NCBI RefSeq assembly: GCF_003627995.1
Contig: NZ_CP032707.1
Location: forward strand, 2,904,501-2,968,500
Direction of reading: 5' to 3'
Length of the DNA: 64,000 nucleotides
Origin: Brevundimonas naejangsanensis
GTDB taxonomy: Bacteria > Pseudomonadota > Alphaproteobacteria > Caulobacterales > Caulobacteraceae
The notes under the pieces were generated by a model. That model saw only the letters and a program-made list of their open reading frames with translations, did no database searches and was not told the DNA's origin. Every line of letters starts with the position of its first letter. Position 1 is the first letter of the stretch. A program made the translations under genes and the position numbers. Shown here in pieces: positions 11,306 to 22,758 of this stretch.

Positions 11306-11334
11306 AAACGCCGGGGCGAAAGCTCCGGCGTTTT
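11306..11334 (+). terminator. Rho-independent terminator of gltA
   Basis: Stem AAACGCCGGGGC / GCTCCGGCGTTT with a GAAA loop is followed by a T run. It lies 25 bp after the gltA stop. Confidence 0.85.
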
Positions 11335-11366
11335 CAATTTCACACCCCTCGCGCTTGACGAGGCCG

Positions 11367-12001
11367 TCAGACGTCATACGCCCTGAGAAGCGCCACAAGC
11401 TGGGCGAGGTTGGCGGCGCCGGTCTTGTCGAACAGGTGGCGCACATGGGCGCGCACCGTGCCCATCGCCATCCCTATTCACCCAGCACAAGGGTGGTGCG
11501 GATCGCCTGGCGTGCGCGGTAGGCCAGAAGTGCAAAGATGCGGCGATCCTCGGCCTCGACATTGCCCTGGGCCCTGCCCCGCATCACCGCCATGCCGATT
11601 TGAACGCCCGGCTCGCGGACGAGGGTCGTCAGGCAGATGAAAGGAATATCGGCCCTGTCGATCAGGTCCCCGTAAGCGGGGTTGCGGCGCGAGTCCGCTT
11701 CGGTGGTGAAGCTCGTCTCATCGAGCACCCGCATCACGGGGGCCGCGCCGCCGATGCGAATACGGGAATTGACGCCTGGATGATGGCCGTTGACCTCGGC
11801 CCACTGGCGTCGCAGGTCAGGATCCATGTCCGGCAAGCGATTGAAGGCCGGGCCTTCCCTCCCACCGATGGCGATCAACTGGCCGAACCGACCGCCCGTG
11901 GCCGCTGCGACGGCGCGCAAAGCCTCGTCCCAGGCTTGCGGATCGAAGGCGGCGTCCTCGATCCGGGCCATGGCGGCCTTGATCAGGTCCTGCCTGCTCA
12001 T
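11367..12001 (-). pseudogene. LuxR-type regulator remnant with internal deletion
   Basis: Two pieces of one regulator remain. The first (12001 to 11474, ATG with GAGGGGCGAGG upstream) encodes the N-terminal sensor-like domain found in alphaproteobacterial HTH regulators (AFDPQAWDEALRAVA, DIPFICLTTL). It stops with TAG right after AIRTTLVLGE. The second (11471 to 11367) is in another frame and encodes only the end of a LuxR HTH: GTVRAHVRHLFDKTG, then NLAQLVALL. The roughly 100-residue middle (central domain and first HTH helices) is missing, so a deletion with frame loss is inferred at about 11472. The remaining protein cannot bind DNA as a normal LuxR factor. Confidence 0.7.
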
Positions 12002-12129
12002 CCTCGCCCCTCGCGCATCGCCCGGACACAAGCATTTCAGCGTTATCCGCAAATCTTGCGAAAGCAAGACAGGCGCGATCGGCCGCAAATTGGTCAGCGC
12101 GCCTGCGAAGGTCTGATTTTCCAGGGAAA

Positions 12130-12206
12130 TGGTAGGCGGCGACGGGTTCGAACCGCCGACCCTCTCGGTGTAAACGAGATGCTCTGACCAGCTGAGCTAG
12201 CCGCCC
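12130..12206 (-). tRNA. tRNA-Val (anticodon TAC)
   Basis: Full cloverleaf on the minus strand: acceptor GGGCGGC/GCCGCCT, anticodon stem TCTCG/CGAGA with loop TTTACAC, T loop TTCGAAC, and encoded CCA. Confidence 0.95.
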
Positions 12207-12252
12207 CCATTGTTCCGACTCGTACCGGAGCGGGCTTCATGCCCTGTGGCGC

Positions 12253-12528
12253 TCAGCCGTTCAAGGCGCTTTTCAGGCCCTCGCCGGGACGGAACCGCGC
12301 CGTGCGCGAGGCCGGGCGGGCGATCGGTTCGCCGGTCTGGGGGTTGCGAGCCACGCCGGCCTTGCGGTCCACGGCGATGAAGCTCCCGAAGCCCACCAGG
12401 CGGACGTCGCGCCCTTGCGCCAACGAGCCCGTCACCTGATCGGTGAAGGCCTCCAGGGCCAGCTTGGCCTGGTCGCGGCTGATGCCCGCCGCCTCGGCCA
12501 TGCGGCCGATCAGTTCCGTCTTGGTCAT
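12253..12528 (-). CDS. HU-family DNA-binding protein
   Basis: Histone-like nucleoid protein that bends DNA as a dimer. 91 residues from ATG 12528 (MTKTELIGRMAEAAG), the family length. The C-terminal half has the signature VGFGSFIAVDRKAG, RNPQTGEPI and the RTARFRPG arm. In many proteobacteria hup lies just downstream of lon, as here. The longer frame to 12561 lacks family support. Confidence 0.93.
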   Translation of the reverse strand: MTKTELIGRMAEAAGISRDQAKLALEAFTDQVTGSLAQGRDVRLVGFGSFIAVDRKAGVARNPQTGEPIARPASRTARFRPGEGLKSALNG

Positions 12529-12608
12529 GTCTGCGGCTCCCCTCGCGAACGCAGCGCGCACTTAAGCGGCTGTCGCGGCACAGGTCAAAACGAGGCGGGG
12601 GCCCGGCG

Positions 12609-12632
12609 TCCCGGCATCCGCCGGGATGAGCG
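12609..12632. repeat. REP-like GC palindrome
   Basis: Single unit related to the pair at 6192-6330, one base different in the core (CCCGGCATCCGCCGGG). It sits between HU and lon. Confidence 0.6.
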
Positions 12633-12660
12633 AGCGTTAGGGCAGCAGCCGCCAAGGAAA

Positions 12661-12690
12661 AAGGCGGCCCGGATCGCTCCGAGCCGCCTT
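12661..12690 (-). terminator. Terminator of lon
   Basis: AAGGCGGC / GCCGCCTT stem with an inner GGA/TCC pairing; on the minus strand it is followed by a T-rich stretch. It starts 24 bp after the lon stop. Confidence 0.75.
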
Positions 12691-12713
12691 CCCATGTCGT
12701 CAGAGACCGTGCG

Positions 12714-15113
<2,400 letters not shown>

Positions 15114-15200
15114 GATGCGTACTTTCCGGGGCCTTCGTGAATCTCCGGCCCGCCGAACTCGATCCGTTTCGGCGTTACTGCCTCTTCGTCCCGACTCGAC

Positions 15201-15216
15201 CCGCTGTTTTCAGCGG
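15201..15216 (-). other. Hairpin in the lon 5' leader
   Basis: Perfect CCGCTG-TTTT-CAGCGG hairpin lies about 90 bp upstream of the lon start. It falls inside the transcript if the promoter at 15230-15257 is used. Confidence 0.4.
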
Positions 15217-15229
15217 CTTTCGTGTGAGT

Positions 15230-15257
15230 ATGTGGTTCTGTCTGGACGCGGTTCAAG
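15230..15257 (-). promoter_or_regulatory. Putative heat-shock (sigma-32) promoter of lon
   Basis: On the minus strand CTTGAA (15257-15252) is followed after 16 bp by CCACAT (15235-15230), near the CTTGAA / CCCCAT heat-shock consensus. lon is a classical sigma-32 target. The 274-bp lon-clpX gap holds nothing else that I recognise except the hairpins. Confidence 0.5.
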
Positions 15258-15335
15258 CGTGGCGGGCCTGCGGCCCACAGAAGCGTGAAAAAGCGTGTGA
15301 TTTCAGTCTGGCTGTCCGCCGCGCCAGAAACGATT

Positions 15336-15367
15336 AAGGGGCGGCCCGTGGCGAGCCGCCCCTTTTT
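15336..15367 (-). terminator. Hairpin downstream of clpX
   Basis: Perfect 10-bp stem AAGGGGCGGC / GCCGCCCCTT starts 20 bp after the clpX stop. Five T residues flank it on the plus side and a weaker TTAAT on the minus side. Confidence 0.65.
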
Positions 15368-15387
15368 CGCTTGGATAGGCCCCGGCG

Positions 15388-16656
15388 TCAGGCGGCGCCG
15401 TCGGCCGTCTTTTTCTTGGTTTCCGAATAGATCAGCAGCGGCTGGGCCTTGCCCTCGATCACCTCAGCGTTGACCACGACCTCCTCGACGCCTTCGAAGG
15501 TCGGCAGTTCGAACATGGTCTCCAGCAGCACGCCCTCCAGGATGGAGCGCAGGCCGCGGGCGCCGGTCTTGCGGGTGATCGCCTTCTTGGCCACCGCCGA
15601 CAGGGCGTCGTCGGTGAAGGTCAGGGTGACGTTCTCCATCTCGAATAGACGCTTGTACTGCTTGACCAGGGCGTTCTTCGGCTCGGTCAGGATGGTGACC
15701 AGGGCGGCTTCGTCCAGGTCCTCCAGCGTCGCCAGGACCGGCAGACGGCCGATGAACTCGGGGATCAGGCCGAAGCGCATCAGGTCGTCCGGCTCGACGC
15801 CCTTCAGGATTTCGCCCGTGCGGCGCTCGTCGATCTCCTTGACCTTGGCGCCGAAGCCGATCGAGGCCCCCTCGCCGCGCGCCGAGATCACCTTCTCCAG
15901 GCCGGCGAAGGCGCCGCCGACGATGAACAGGATGTTGGCGGTGTCGACCTGCAGGAACTCCTGCTGCGGATGCTTGCGTCCGCCCTGCGGGGGCACGGAG
16001 GCGACGGTGCCTTCCATGATCTTCAGCAGGGCCTGCTGCACGCCCTCGCCCGACACGTCGCGGGTGATCGACGGATTGTCAGACTTGCGCGAGATCTTGT
16101 CGATCTCGTCGATATAGACGATGCCGCGCTGGGCCCGCTCGACGTTGTAGTCCGAGGCCTGAAGCAGCTTCAGGATGATGTTCTCGACATCCTCGCCCAC
16201 ATAACCGGCTTCGGTCAGGGTCGTGGCGTCGGCCATGGTGAACGGCACGTCGATGATGCGCGCCAGCGTCTGGGCCAGCAGCGTCTTGCCCGAGCCGGTC
16301 GGCCCGATCAGCATGATGTTCGACTTGGCCAGTTCGACGTCGTTGTTCTTCGTCGCGTGGTTCAGGCGCTTGTAGTGGTTGTGCACCGCGACCGAGAGCA
16401 CCTTCTTGGCGTGGGCCTGGCCGATGACGTAGTCGTCCAGGACGTCGCGGATCTCCTTCGGCGTGGGCACGCCGTCCTTGGAGGTCTTGAACGCGATCTT
16501 GTGCTCTTCGCGGATGATGTCCATGCACAGTTCGACGCATTCATCGCAGATGAACACCGTCGGGCCCGCGATCAGCTTGCGGACCTCGTGCTGGCTCTTG
16601 CCGCAGAACGAGCAGTAGAGCGTGCTTTTGGCGTCTGTGCCGGCGGCTTTGGTCAT
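15388..16656 (-). CDS. clpX: ClpX, ATPase subunit of ClpXP protease
   Basis: Unfoldase that feeds substrates to ClpP. 422 residues. The N-terminal zinc-binding domain has Cys15, Cys18, Cys37 and Cys40 (CSFC..CDEC). The AAA+ domain has Walker A GPTGSGKT and Walker B VYIDEIDK, and the C-terminal subdomain carries [11 protein letters not shown]. It lies downstream of clpP in the same orientation but separated by a HAD gene on the opposite strand, so it needs its own promoter. In Caulobacter ClpXP degrades CtrA in the cell cycle; the same use here is inferred. Confidence 0.97.
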   Translation of the reverse strand: MTKAAGTDAKSTLYCSFCGKSQHEVRKLIAGPTVFICDECVELCMDIIREEHKIAFKTSKDGVPTPKEIRDVLDDYVIGQAHAKKVLSVAVHNHYKRLNHATKNNDVELAKSNIMLIGPTGSGKTLLAQTLARIIDVPFTMADATTLTEAGYVGEDVENIILKLLQASDYNVERAQRGIVYIDEIDKISRKSDNPSITRDVSGEGVQQALLKIMEGTVASVPPQGGRKHPQQEFLQVDTANILFIVGGAFAGLEKVISARGEGASIGFGAKVKEIDERRTGEILKGVEPDDLMRFGLIPEFIGRLPVLATLEDLDEAALVTILTEPKNALVKQYKRLFEMENVTLTFTDDALSAVAKKAITRKTGARGLRSILEGVLLETMFELPTFEGVEEVVVNAEVIEGKAQPLLIYSETKKKTADGAA

Positions 16657-16849
16657 AGACCCTTCTCACTCTCCGCGATCCGGCCCGACATGGGACGAAA
16701 GGCGCTTCCCTCACGATCGATCCAGAATCTATCGTCGAAGGTCTTCAAAAAATGACAATCACCCATCACACGTTCCGCCACAACCCCGTTGCGGCGCTGC
16801 AACGCGCTTCGGGAAGCGGACACGACAGATAATATGGGGATCACGGCGA

Positions 16850-17497
16850 ATGTCTGACATGGGCGCCACGACAAGTTTTCACCAGACCCCCGCTGAGGGG
16901 CGCCGCGTGGTGGCCTTCGACTTCGACGGCACCTTGACGATTCGCGACAGCTTCACCGCCTTCCTGCGCCGTCGCGCGGGGGCGGCGGGCTGGGCGACGG
17001 GTTTGATCCGCATGGCGCCGGCGCTGGCCGGATACCTGCGCGACCACGACCGGGGCCGCATCAAGGCCGCCGCGGTGCGCCAGTTCCTTCGCGGGCTGGA
17101 ACGCGCGGCCCTCGAGGCCGAGGCCGAGCGGTTCGCCGATGCGGTCTGGACCGACTTCATGCGCCCGGACGCCCTCGCCTGCTGGGACGAGTGGGGCCGG
17201 CGCGGCGCGCATCGCGTCATCGTGACCGCGTCGCCCGAGACGACCGTCGCGCCCTTCGCCCGCCGCCTGGGCGCCGAGAATCTGATCGGCACCCGCCTCG
17301 CCTTCGACGGACAGGATCGGGTGATCGGCGCCTTCATCGGCGAAAACTGTCGCGGCGAAGAGAAGATGGTGCGCCTGCGCGCCGCCTATGGCGCCGATGT
17401 CCAGGTCGTCGCCGCCTATGGCGACACCTCGGGCGACGCCCAGATGATCGCCGCCGCCGAGGAAAAGGGCTTCCGCGTCTTCACCGGCCGCCCGTGA
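16850..17497 (+). CDS. HAD-superfamily IB phosphatase (SerB-like)
   Basis: 215 residues with HAD motif I DFDGTLTIRDSF near residue 21, motif II TASPE, and motif III/IV YGDTSGDAQMI. This is the subfamily IB layout shared with phosphoserine phosphatases. The true substrate is unknown; members act on phosphoserine or lipid-linked phosphate esters. ATG 16850 is chosen because upstream sequence in frame has no coding character. It lies between clpX and clpP on the other strand. Confidence 0.8.
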   Translation: MSDMGATTSFHQTPAEGRRVVAFDFDGTLTIRDSFTAFLRRRAGAAGWATGLIRMAPALAGYLRDHDRGRIKAAAVRQFLRGLERAALEAEAERFADAVWTDFMRPDALACWDEWGRRGAHRVIVTASPETTVAPFARRLGAENLIGTRLAFDGQDRVIGAFIGENCRGEEKMVRLRAAYGADVQVVAAYGDTSGDAQMIAAAEEKGFRVFTGRP

Positions 17498-17501
17498 ACC
17501 G

Positions 17502-17822
17502 TCAGCGCCCTTCGGCGTCGACGTCGAAATTGAGCGGCTTGCCGCGCGAGGCGGGGTTCCAGCCCGCTTCGATCGCCGCCGCCACCGCGTTGCGGACGTG
17601 CTCGAGATTGACCCTCTGCTTCTCCAGATCGGGTCGGCCGTTGGCCCGCATGGGCATGGGGAACTGGACGATCGCCTCGCGCTTGAAGTCCTTCAGGCGC
17701 AGCGACAGGGCCATGCCCTCCCACTGACGGCCGGGCAGCGGCCGCGGCTGGCGGCGGACTTCCCATTCATAGACGTCGCCGTCGACTTCGACGGTCCCGC
17801 TGGAATCGCGCGTGTTCTGCAT
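17502..17822 (-). CDS. Conserved hypothetical protein
   Basis: 106 residues, soluble and Arg-rich, with no signal peptide or membrane segment. Central motif WEGMALSLRLKDFKREAIVQ. It converges with the HAD gene (stops 4 bp apart) and reads with clpP on the minus strand, 122 bp downstream of the clpP stop and beyond its terminator-like hairpin. I do not recognise a characterised family. Confidence 0.65.
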   Translation of the reverse strand: MQNTRDSSGTVEVDGDVYEWEVRRQPRPLPGRQWEGMALSLRLKDFKREAIVQFPMPMRANGRPDLEKQRVNLEHVRNAVAAAIEAGWNPASRGKPLNFDVDAEGR

Positions 17823-17866
17823 GGCCGCCTGATAGCACGAAAGACGCTCCGGGACGCTCGACGCCC

Positions 17867-17908
17867 AAAAACGCTTCGAGGCGGAGTCCGTCTCCGGGCC
17901 CCGCCTCG
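17867..17908 (-). terminator. Probable terminator of clpP
   Basis: CGAGGCGG / CCGCCTCG stem (16-nt loop) starts 37 bp beyond the clpP stop. On the minus strand a TTTTT run follows 5 nt after the stem. Confidence 0.55.
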
Positions 17909-17944
17909 CTGCTGATCACACCGAACCCTGCCGGATCAGCCGGA

Positions 17945-18586
17945 TCAGGGCGCCTTAACGCCGTCGTCGTCGGCCTGGGTCCGCTTGTCATAGACGTGGT
18001 CGACCAGGCCCCAGGCCTTGGCTTCCTCGGCGGTCATGAAGTGATCGCGGTCCAGGGTGCGCTCGACCTCCTCATAGGTGCGGCCGGTGTGGTGGACGTA
18101 GATTTCGTTCAGGCGACGCTTGGTGGCGATGATGTCCTCGGCGTGGCGCTCGATGTCCGAGGCCGTGCCGCGGAACCCGCCCGAGGGCTGGTGCACCATG
18201 ACCCGCGCGTTCGGCAGGGCGATGCGCTGACCCGCCTCGCCCGCCGCCAGGATCAGCGAGCCGGCCGAGGCGGCCATGCCCATGACCACGGTCGAGACCG
18301 GCGACTTGATGTATTGCATGGTGTCGTAGATCGCGAGCGCCGAGGTCACCTGACCGCCGGGGCTGTTGATGTACATGCTGATCTCCTTCTTCGGATTTTC
18401 CGATTCCAGGAACAGCAGCTGGGCGCAGATCAGCGAGGCCATGCCGTCCTCGAACGGGCCGGTCAGGAAGATGATCCGCTCGCGCAGCAGACGCGAAAAG
18501 ATGTCGAAGGCCCGCTCGCCACGGCTGGATTGCTCCACCACCATGGGCACCAGGTTGTTGGAGATGTAGTCGATCGGATCGCGCAT
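17945..18586 (-). CDS. clpP: ClpP, proteolytic subunit
   Basis: Forms the barrel-shaped serine peptidase that works with ClpX or ClpA. 213 residues from ATG 18586. The catalytic triad is Ser107 (GMAASAGS), His132 (MVHQPSGG) and Asp181. [21 protein letters not shown] near the N-terminus is the usual mature start. The extra N-terminal frame up to 18682 has no family support. In most relatives tig lies immediately upstream; here another gene stands between them. Confidence 0.96.
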   Translation of the reverse strand: MRDPIDYISNNLVPMVVEQSSRGERAFDIFSRLLRERIIFLTGPFEDGMASLICAQLLFLESENPKKEISMYINSPGGQVTSALAIYDTMQYIKSPVSTVVMGMAASAGSLILAAGEAGQRIALPNARVMVHQPSGGFRGTASDIERHAEDIIATKRRLNEIYVHHTGRTYEEVERTLDRDHFMTAEEAKAWGLVDHVYDKRTQADDDGVKAP

Positions 18587-18702
18587 GAAGGCCTTCTCGA
18601 ATGCTTGAGGGGCGCGACTCACCGAGCGCGCGCCTGTCTCCCTACGATATCGCGTCGCTGACGACGGTACGCAAGGCGTCACGATCAGACGAAGGTTTTG
18701 GG

Positions 18703-19629
18703 TTAGTGCGCCGCTTCCGATTCGCTGGCCGCCTCGCGTTCGGCGCGGCGGATGTCCCGCGTGATGCTTGCAGCATGATCGGAAGGATTGATGCGTTCAG
18801 GGTAGGCGTCATAGAGGGAGGCAAGGTAGGCCTTGTCCCATCCCGACAACCCCCGAACCGATCCGGGTCTGCTGAAGAGATTGAGCACCGTATCGTGCCG
18901 ACTGGTGTCGCCGTCAGGATCAATCTGCGCCAGCGCCACCAAGGCAAGATAGTCGCCTAGCTCAGGAAGCAGCACCCCCTCCACCTTCGCGAGATCGACA
19001 ATAATAATGACCTTGATCAGATTGTCGGCAATGGCGCGCCCCTTGTTCATCCGGCCACCTCCGGGGACGTAGATTGGATCTATATCGCCCGGCATTCGGA
19101 TAGCCCGGGCGCCCGTAAGGCCGACGACGGGCAGGCTGACGTGCCACCAACGGATGGGCTGCCCTGAGCTCTCAAAGGCGTCCAGCGCTTGGGATCCTCG
19201 GTCTAATTGCGAGCTCCAGCGCACTCTGAAGGCCTGAGGTCGAGCCGTCACCAAGGCCGAAGCCAGACCCGCGCCGTCATCTGCAAAAAGGATGATGACG
19301 TTTGGCCGACATCCAGGCTCTCGAATTCTCAAACCATAGGTGCTCGCGACACCGGCGATATGGTCGATCAACGGCTGGGCGATCTCCTGGCCGATGTTCA
19401 CAGTCCCAATACAGACATCGTCGTTCCAGCGCGCCAGTCCTCGACCAGGCGGCGGCGCAGCGACTTCATCAACGAAGGTCTGAACCTCGTCACGGAGACT
19501 GCGGCCGGAAACCACAACATCACCAAGCCGGACAGGCGTGTCCTCCATGGTCGCCGACGGCGGGCCCTCCTGCGGCGCCGCCCCGGATATCGTCCCGGCC
19601 ATCAGTAACGCTGTCGCCCACGCCAACAT
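18703..19629 (-). CDS. Secreted protein of unknown function between tig and clpP
   Basis: 308 residues from ATG 19629 (324 if ATG 19677 is used). It begins with a Sec signal peptide ([17 protein letters not shown]). The mature part has [20 protein letters not shown], then a Cys pair (DDVCIGTVN and EPGCRPNVI) that could form a disulfide, and [14 protein letters not shown]. It resembles uncharacterised exported proteins of Sphingomonadales and Caulobacterales; no enzymatic motif is visible. GC content is clearly lower than its neighbours and codon use is less biased. A strong terminator of tig lies just upstream, so it must have its own promoter. Function unknown. Confidence 0.75.
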   Translation of the reverse strand: MLAWATALLMAGTISGAAPQEGPPSATMEDTPVRLGDVVVSGRSLRDEVQTFVDEVAAPPPGRGLARWNDDVCIGTVNIGQEIAQPLIDHIAGVASTYGLRIREPGCRPNVIILFADDGAGLASALVTARPQAFRVRWSSQLDRGSQALDAFESSGQPIRWWHVSLPVVGLTGARAIRMPGDIDPIYVPGGGRMNKGRAIADNLIKVIIIVDLAKVEGVLLPELGDYLALVALAQIDPDGDTSRHDTVLNLFSRPGSVRGLSGWDKAYLASLYDAYPERINPSDHAASITRDIRRAEREAASESEAAH

Positions 19630-19691
19630 CCGAGCCCTCAAGAAGAAACCTGAAAGAACGCGGGTATGATATCGCATCCATCCTGCAACGC

Positions 19692-19723
19692 AAAAAGGGG
19701 CGGTCCTTGTGGGACCGCCCCTT
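19692..19723 (-). terminator. Rho-independent terminator of tig
   Basis: Perfect 12-bp stem AAGGGGCGGTCC / GGACCGCCCCTT with a 5-nt loop; on the minus strand it is followed by five T residues. It starts 26 bp after the tig stop. Confidence 0.9.
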
Positions 19724-19748
19724 CATGTGTCGTCCGGATCGACGAGGA

Positions 19749-21092
19749 TCAGGCCTCGTCGTCTTCCTTCAGCAGCTCTTCCTTGGTGATCGGCTCGTCC
19801 TTCACCTCGGCGACCGAGACGATCAGGTCGACGACCTTCTCCTCATAGATCGGCGCGCGCAGCTGGGCGGCGGCGTTCGGGTTCTGGCGATAGAAGTCCA
19901 GCACCATGCGCTCCTGGCCCGGATAGTTGCGGGCTTCGGCCATGATGGCGTTCGACAGTTCCTGATCCGACACGCCGACGTTGTTGGCGCGGCCGATCTC
20001 GGCCAGGACCAGGCCCAGGCGCACGCGGCGCTCGGCGATCTTCTTGTACTCGGCCTTCAGTTCGTCGTCCGACTTCTTGGCGTCCTCTTCCGGCAGCTGG
20101 CCGGCGTCCTTGTCGGCCGAAACCTGGGCCCAGATGCCTTCGAACTCGGCGTCCACCATCTTCGGCGGCAGCGGGAAGTCGTGGCCTTCGTCCAGCACGT
20201 CCAGCAGGGCGCGCTTCAGCTTGAAGCGGGTGGCGCCGGCGTACTGCTGGTTCAGGTTGGACTTCAGCAGTTCCTTCAGCTGGTCCAGCGACTCGAGGCC
20301 GATGCGCTTGGCGAACTCGTCGTCGACCTTGGATTCGACCTCGGCCTTGATGGCCTTGACGGTGACGTCGAAGGTCGCGGCCTTACCGGCCAGGTGCTTG
20401 GCCTGGTAGTCTTCCGGGAAGGTGACCTCGATGGTCTTCTCTTCGCCGACCTTGGCGCCCTTCAGCTGCTCTTCGAAGCCGGGGATGAAGCGGCCCGAGC
20501 CGATCACCAGGTCGGCGTCGGTGGCGGCGCCGCCGTCGAAGGCCTCGCCGTCGATCTTGCCGACGAAGTCGATGGTCAGCTGGTCGCCGTCGGCGGCCTT
20601 GACCGTCTTGCCCTTCTTGTCCTCGTAGGACTTGGCCTGCGAGGCCAGTTCCTTCAGCGCCTCGTCCAGGTCCTCTTCCGAGGCCTCGTAGGTCGGGCGG
20701 GTCAGCTTCAGGGTCTTGGGGTCCACCGGGGTGAATTCCGGCATGACTTCCAGCGACATTTCATAGGCCAGGTCTTCCTGACCGGCGATGACCTTGTCCA
20801 TGTCCGAGGTCAGCTTCATCTCGGCCGGCGCGGCCGGACGGATCTTCAGCTCCTCAAGGGCGCCCTGGCTGGTCTCGTTCAGCGAGGCGTTGATGATCTC
20901 GCCCATGAAGTCGCGGCCGAAGGTCTTCTTGACGTGCGAGACCGGCACCTTGCCCGGACGGAAGCCCTTCAGCTTCATCTGCGGGGCCATTTCCTTGATG
21001 CGGGCGTCGAGCTTCTCATTCAGCTCGGCGACGGGAATGGTCACCGCGATCACGCGGCTGAGGCCTTCGTTCGACTTTTCGACGACTTGCAT
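19749..21092 (-). CDS. tig: Trigger factor
   Basis: Ribosome-bound chaperone and peptidyl-prolyl isomerase for nascent chains. 447 residues from ATG 21092 ([13 protein letters not shown]). The ribosome-binding signature GFRPGKVP lies near residue 45, the FKBP-type PPIase domain at about 160-250 ([21 protein letters not shown]), and the helical C-terminal domain follows. The frame continues upstream to 21524 but that part overlaps the divergent hydrolase and is not coding. Confidence 0.96.
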   Translation of the reverse strand: MQVVEKSNEGLSRVIAVTIPVAELNEKLDARIKEMAPQMKLKGFRPGKVPVSHVKKTFGRDFMGEIINASLNETSQGALEELKIRPAAPAEMKLTSDMDKVIAGQEDLAYEMSLEVMPEFTPVDPKTLKLTRPTYEASEEDLDEALKELASQAKSYEDKKGKTVKAADGDQLTIDFVGKIDGEAFDGGAATDADLVIGSGRFIPGFEEQLKGAKVGEEKTIEVTFPEDYQAKHLAGKAATFDVTVKAIKAEVESKVDDEFAKRIGLESLDQLKELLKSNLNQQYAGATRFKLKRALLDVLDEGHDFPLPPKMVDAEFEGIWAQVSADKDAGQLPEEDAKKSDDELKAEYKKIAERRVRLGLVLAEIGRANNVGVSDQELSNAIMAEARNYPGQERMVLDFYRQNPNAAAQLRAPIYEEKVVDLIVSVAEVKDEPITKEELLKEDDEA

Positions 21093-21264
21093 GGTCGGGT
21101 ATCTGACGCTCTGTGGCGACGCCGCAAAGGCGCGCGGTGGATAAAGCAACAGGGCCGCCCCTTTCGGGAGCGGCGCCTCGGAGCCCGCCCTTATGTCGAG
21201 AAGGGGCCGAGACGTCAACGCAACGCGGTTCCTTTGTGCCCATCGGGCCGCTATCTCAATCGAC

Positions 21265-21978
21265 ATGAGCCAGTCACCCTCCTCTTCCGGCGCCCCCATC
21301 GGCGTCTTCGTCACGCCCGTCACCCCGCTGCAGCAGAACTGCACCACCGTTTGGTGCACGAAGACGAAGAAGGCCGCCGTCATCGATCCGGGCGGCTCGG
21401 TCGACGCCGTCCTGGGCGAGATCGCGCGGCGCGGGCTGACGCTGGACGCCATCTGGATCACCCACGGCCACCTGGACCATGCGGGCGCCGCCGCCGAGAT
21501 GCAGGAGAAGACCGGCCGCGACATCGTGGGGCCCCACGCCGAGGACCAGTTCTGGATCGATCTGATTCCGACCCAGGGTCAGAAGTACGGCCTGCCCGAG
21601 GCTCGCAGCTTCACCCCCACGCGGTTCCTGGCCGACGGCGAGACGCTGGCCCTGGGCGAGACGACCTGGGAAGTGATCCACTGTCCCGGCCACACTCCGG
21701 GGCATGTCATCTTCTTCAACCGCGAAGCGCGTTTCGCCCAGGTCGGCGACGTGCTGTTCCAGGGTTCGATCGGCCGCACGGACTTCCCGCGCAGCGACCA
21801 TCAGGCCCTGCTGACGGCGATCACGACCAAGCTCTGGCCGCTCGGCGACGACGTGACCTTCGTGCCGGGCCATGGGCCGCACTCGACCTTCGGGGCCGAG
21901 CGGCGGACCAATCCCTTCGTCTCGGACAACGCCATGCGGGCGGCGCCGATCGTTCGCCCGGCCTCCGGTCCGGCCTGA
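21265..21978 (+). CDS. Metallo-beta-lactamase-fold hydrolase (glyoxalase II-like)
   Basis: 237 residues from ATG 21265. The binuclear metal motif is [10 protein letters not shown] (HxHxDH). Further ligands are His in HCPGHTPGH, Asp in GDVLF and His in PGHGP. The length and the QNCTTVWC start resemble the YcbL/GloB-like group that acts on thioesters. The exact substrate cannot be told from sequence. Divergent from tig. Confidence 0.85.
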   Translation: MSQSPSSSGAPIGVFVTPVTPLQQNCTTVWCTKTKKAAVIDPGGSVDAVLGEIARRGLTLDAIWITHGHLDHAGAAAEMQEKTGRDIVGPHAEDQFWIDLIPTQGQKYGLPEARSFTPTRFLADGETLALGETTWEVIHCPGHTPGHVIFFNREARFAQVGDVLFQGSIGRTDFPRSDHQALLTAITTKLWPLGDDVTFVPGHGPHSTFGAERRTNPFVSDNAMRAAPIVRPASGPA

Positions 21979-21982
21979 CGCC

Positions 21983-22261
21983 TCAGCGCGCAGCCAGAAG
22001 GCCGATCAGGACGCCGATCCCCAGGGCATAGAGCGTCGCGCGCAGCGGCTCGTCGCGAATCGCCTCGCAGGCGCGCTCGCCGCGATGGCGCGCCCACGCA
22101 CGCATTTCCGCCGCGTCCTCGCGCACGGCGCGGTGCAGGGGGCGAGGACGCGCACCCGCGGCCAGGACGGCGTCGGCCGCGCCTTCCAGCCGATCGCTTT
22201 CGGCCGAGCGGCCCTCGGTGATGTCCTCAGGCGATGGCGCGCCGTCGTTGGAAAACGACAT
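21983..22261 (-). CDS. DUF883 (ElaB/YqjD-like) membrane-anchored stress protein
   Basis: 92 residues. A hydrophilic helical N-terminal part is followed by one C-terminal membrane segment (ATLYALGIGVLIGLL), the layout of the ElaB/YqjD/YgaM family, which anchors ribosomes or reshapes the membrane in stationary phase in E. coli. An EcfG-type promoter points into it (22299-22323). It converges with the hydrolase gene, stops 4 bp apart. Confidence 0.75.
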   Translation of the reverse strand: MSFSNDGAPSPEDITEGRSAESDRLEGAADAVLAAGARPRPLHRAVREDAAEMRAWARHRGERACEAIRDEPLRATLYALGIGVLIGLLAAR

Positions 22262-22298
22262 GGGACTGCACTCCTCTTCGACTCTCCGAGCCTCGTTG

Positions 22299-22323
22299 AA
22301 CCCGTCGGGTTCATCGCGGTTCC
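22299..22323 (-). promoter_or_regulatory. EcfG-type promoter of the DUF883 gene
   Basis: On the minus strand GGAAC (22323-22319), 17 bp, then GTT (22301-22299). This matches the GGAAC-N16/17-GTT consensus of the alphaproteobacterial general stress sigma factor, about 40 bp before the start codon. Confidence 0.75.
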
Positions 22324-22375
22324 AAGCTCCGCCCGCCGACGACCGTTCAAAGAACAGGGGATTTATTCGTTTCTC

Positions 22376-22400
22376 GGAACCTCCGCGCCGGGCCCGGGTT
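22376..22400 (+). promoter_or_regulatory. EcfG-type promoter of the KGG gene
   Basis: GGAAC at 22376, 17 bp, GTT at 22398, 40 bp upstream of the KGG start. It diverges from the DUF883 promoter 53 bp away. Confidence 0.75.
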
Positions 22401-22440
22401 CATTGCCCAAGCGCCACCGTCTTAGAAAGGAACATCAGAA

Positions 22441-22668
22441 ATGGCCGAAGGTCAGCCTACCCGCGGCTCCGGTGTTTCCAAGCGAGGATTCGCCTCCATG
22501 GACCCGGAACGTCAGCGCGAAATCGCTCGCAAGGGCGGCGCCAGCGTCCCCAGCGAGAAGCGCAGCTTCTCCCAGGATCGCGCCCTGGCCGCCCAGGCCG
22601 GTCGCAAGGGCGGTGAAGCCTCCCACGGCGCGCGCAGCAAGACGTCGGATCAGACCCCCAAGCGCTGA
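22441..22668 (+). CDS. KGG-domain general stress protein
   Basis: 75 residues, strongly basic and disordered, with two KGG motifs (REIARKGGAS and AGRKGGEAS) as in B. subtilis GsiB and E. coli YciG, which accumulate under starvation, heat or desiccation. It has a good ribosome site (AAAGGA) and an EcfG-type promoter. The role as a hydrophilin is from family knowledge. Confidence 0.88.
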   Translation: MAEGQPTRGSGVSKRGFASMDPERQREIARKGGASVPSEKRSFSQDRALAAQAGRKGGEASHGARSKTSDQTPKR

Positions 22669-22693
22669 ACCCGCGGGCTTTCATCCTTTCCTT

Positions 22694-22726
22694 GAACGGC
22701 GCGGCGCGAACCCGCCGTTCTTTTTT
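22694..22726 (+). terminator. Rho-independent terminator of the KGG gene
   Basis: GAACGGCG / CGCCGTTC stem followed by six T residues, 25 bp after the stop. Confidence 0.9.
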
Positions 22727-22758
22727 GCGCGGTCGGTCGCGACCCTGCGCCGGGCGGC

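Noticed and set aside
21093..21524. Long N-terminal extension of trigger factor
   Set aside because: It overlaps the divergent hydrolase start and lacks family sequence; [10 protein letters not shown] at 21092 is the known start.
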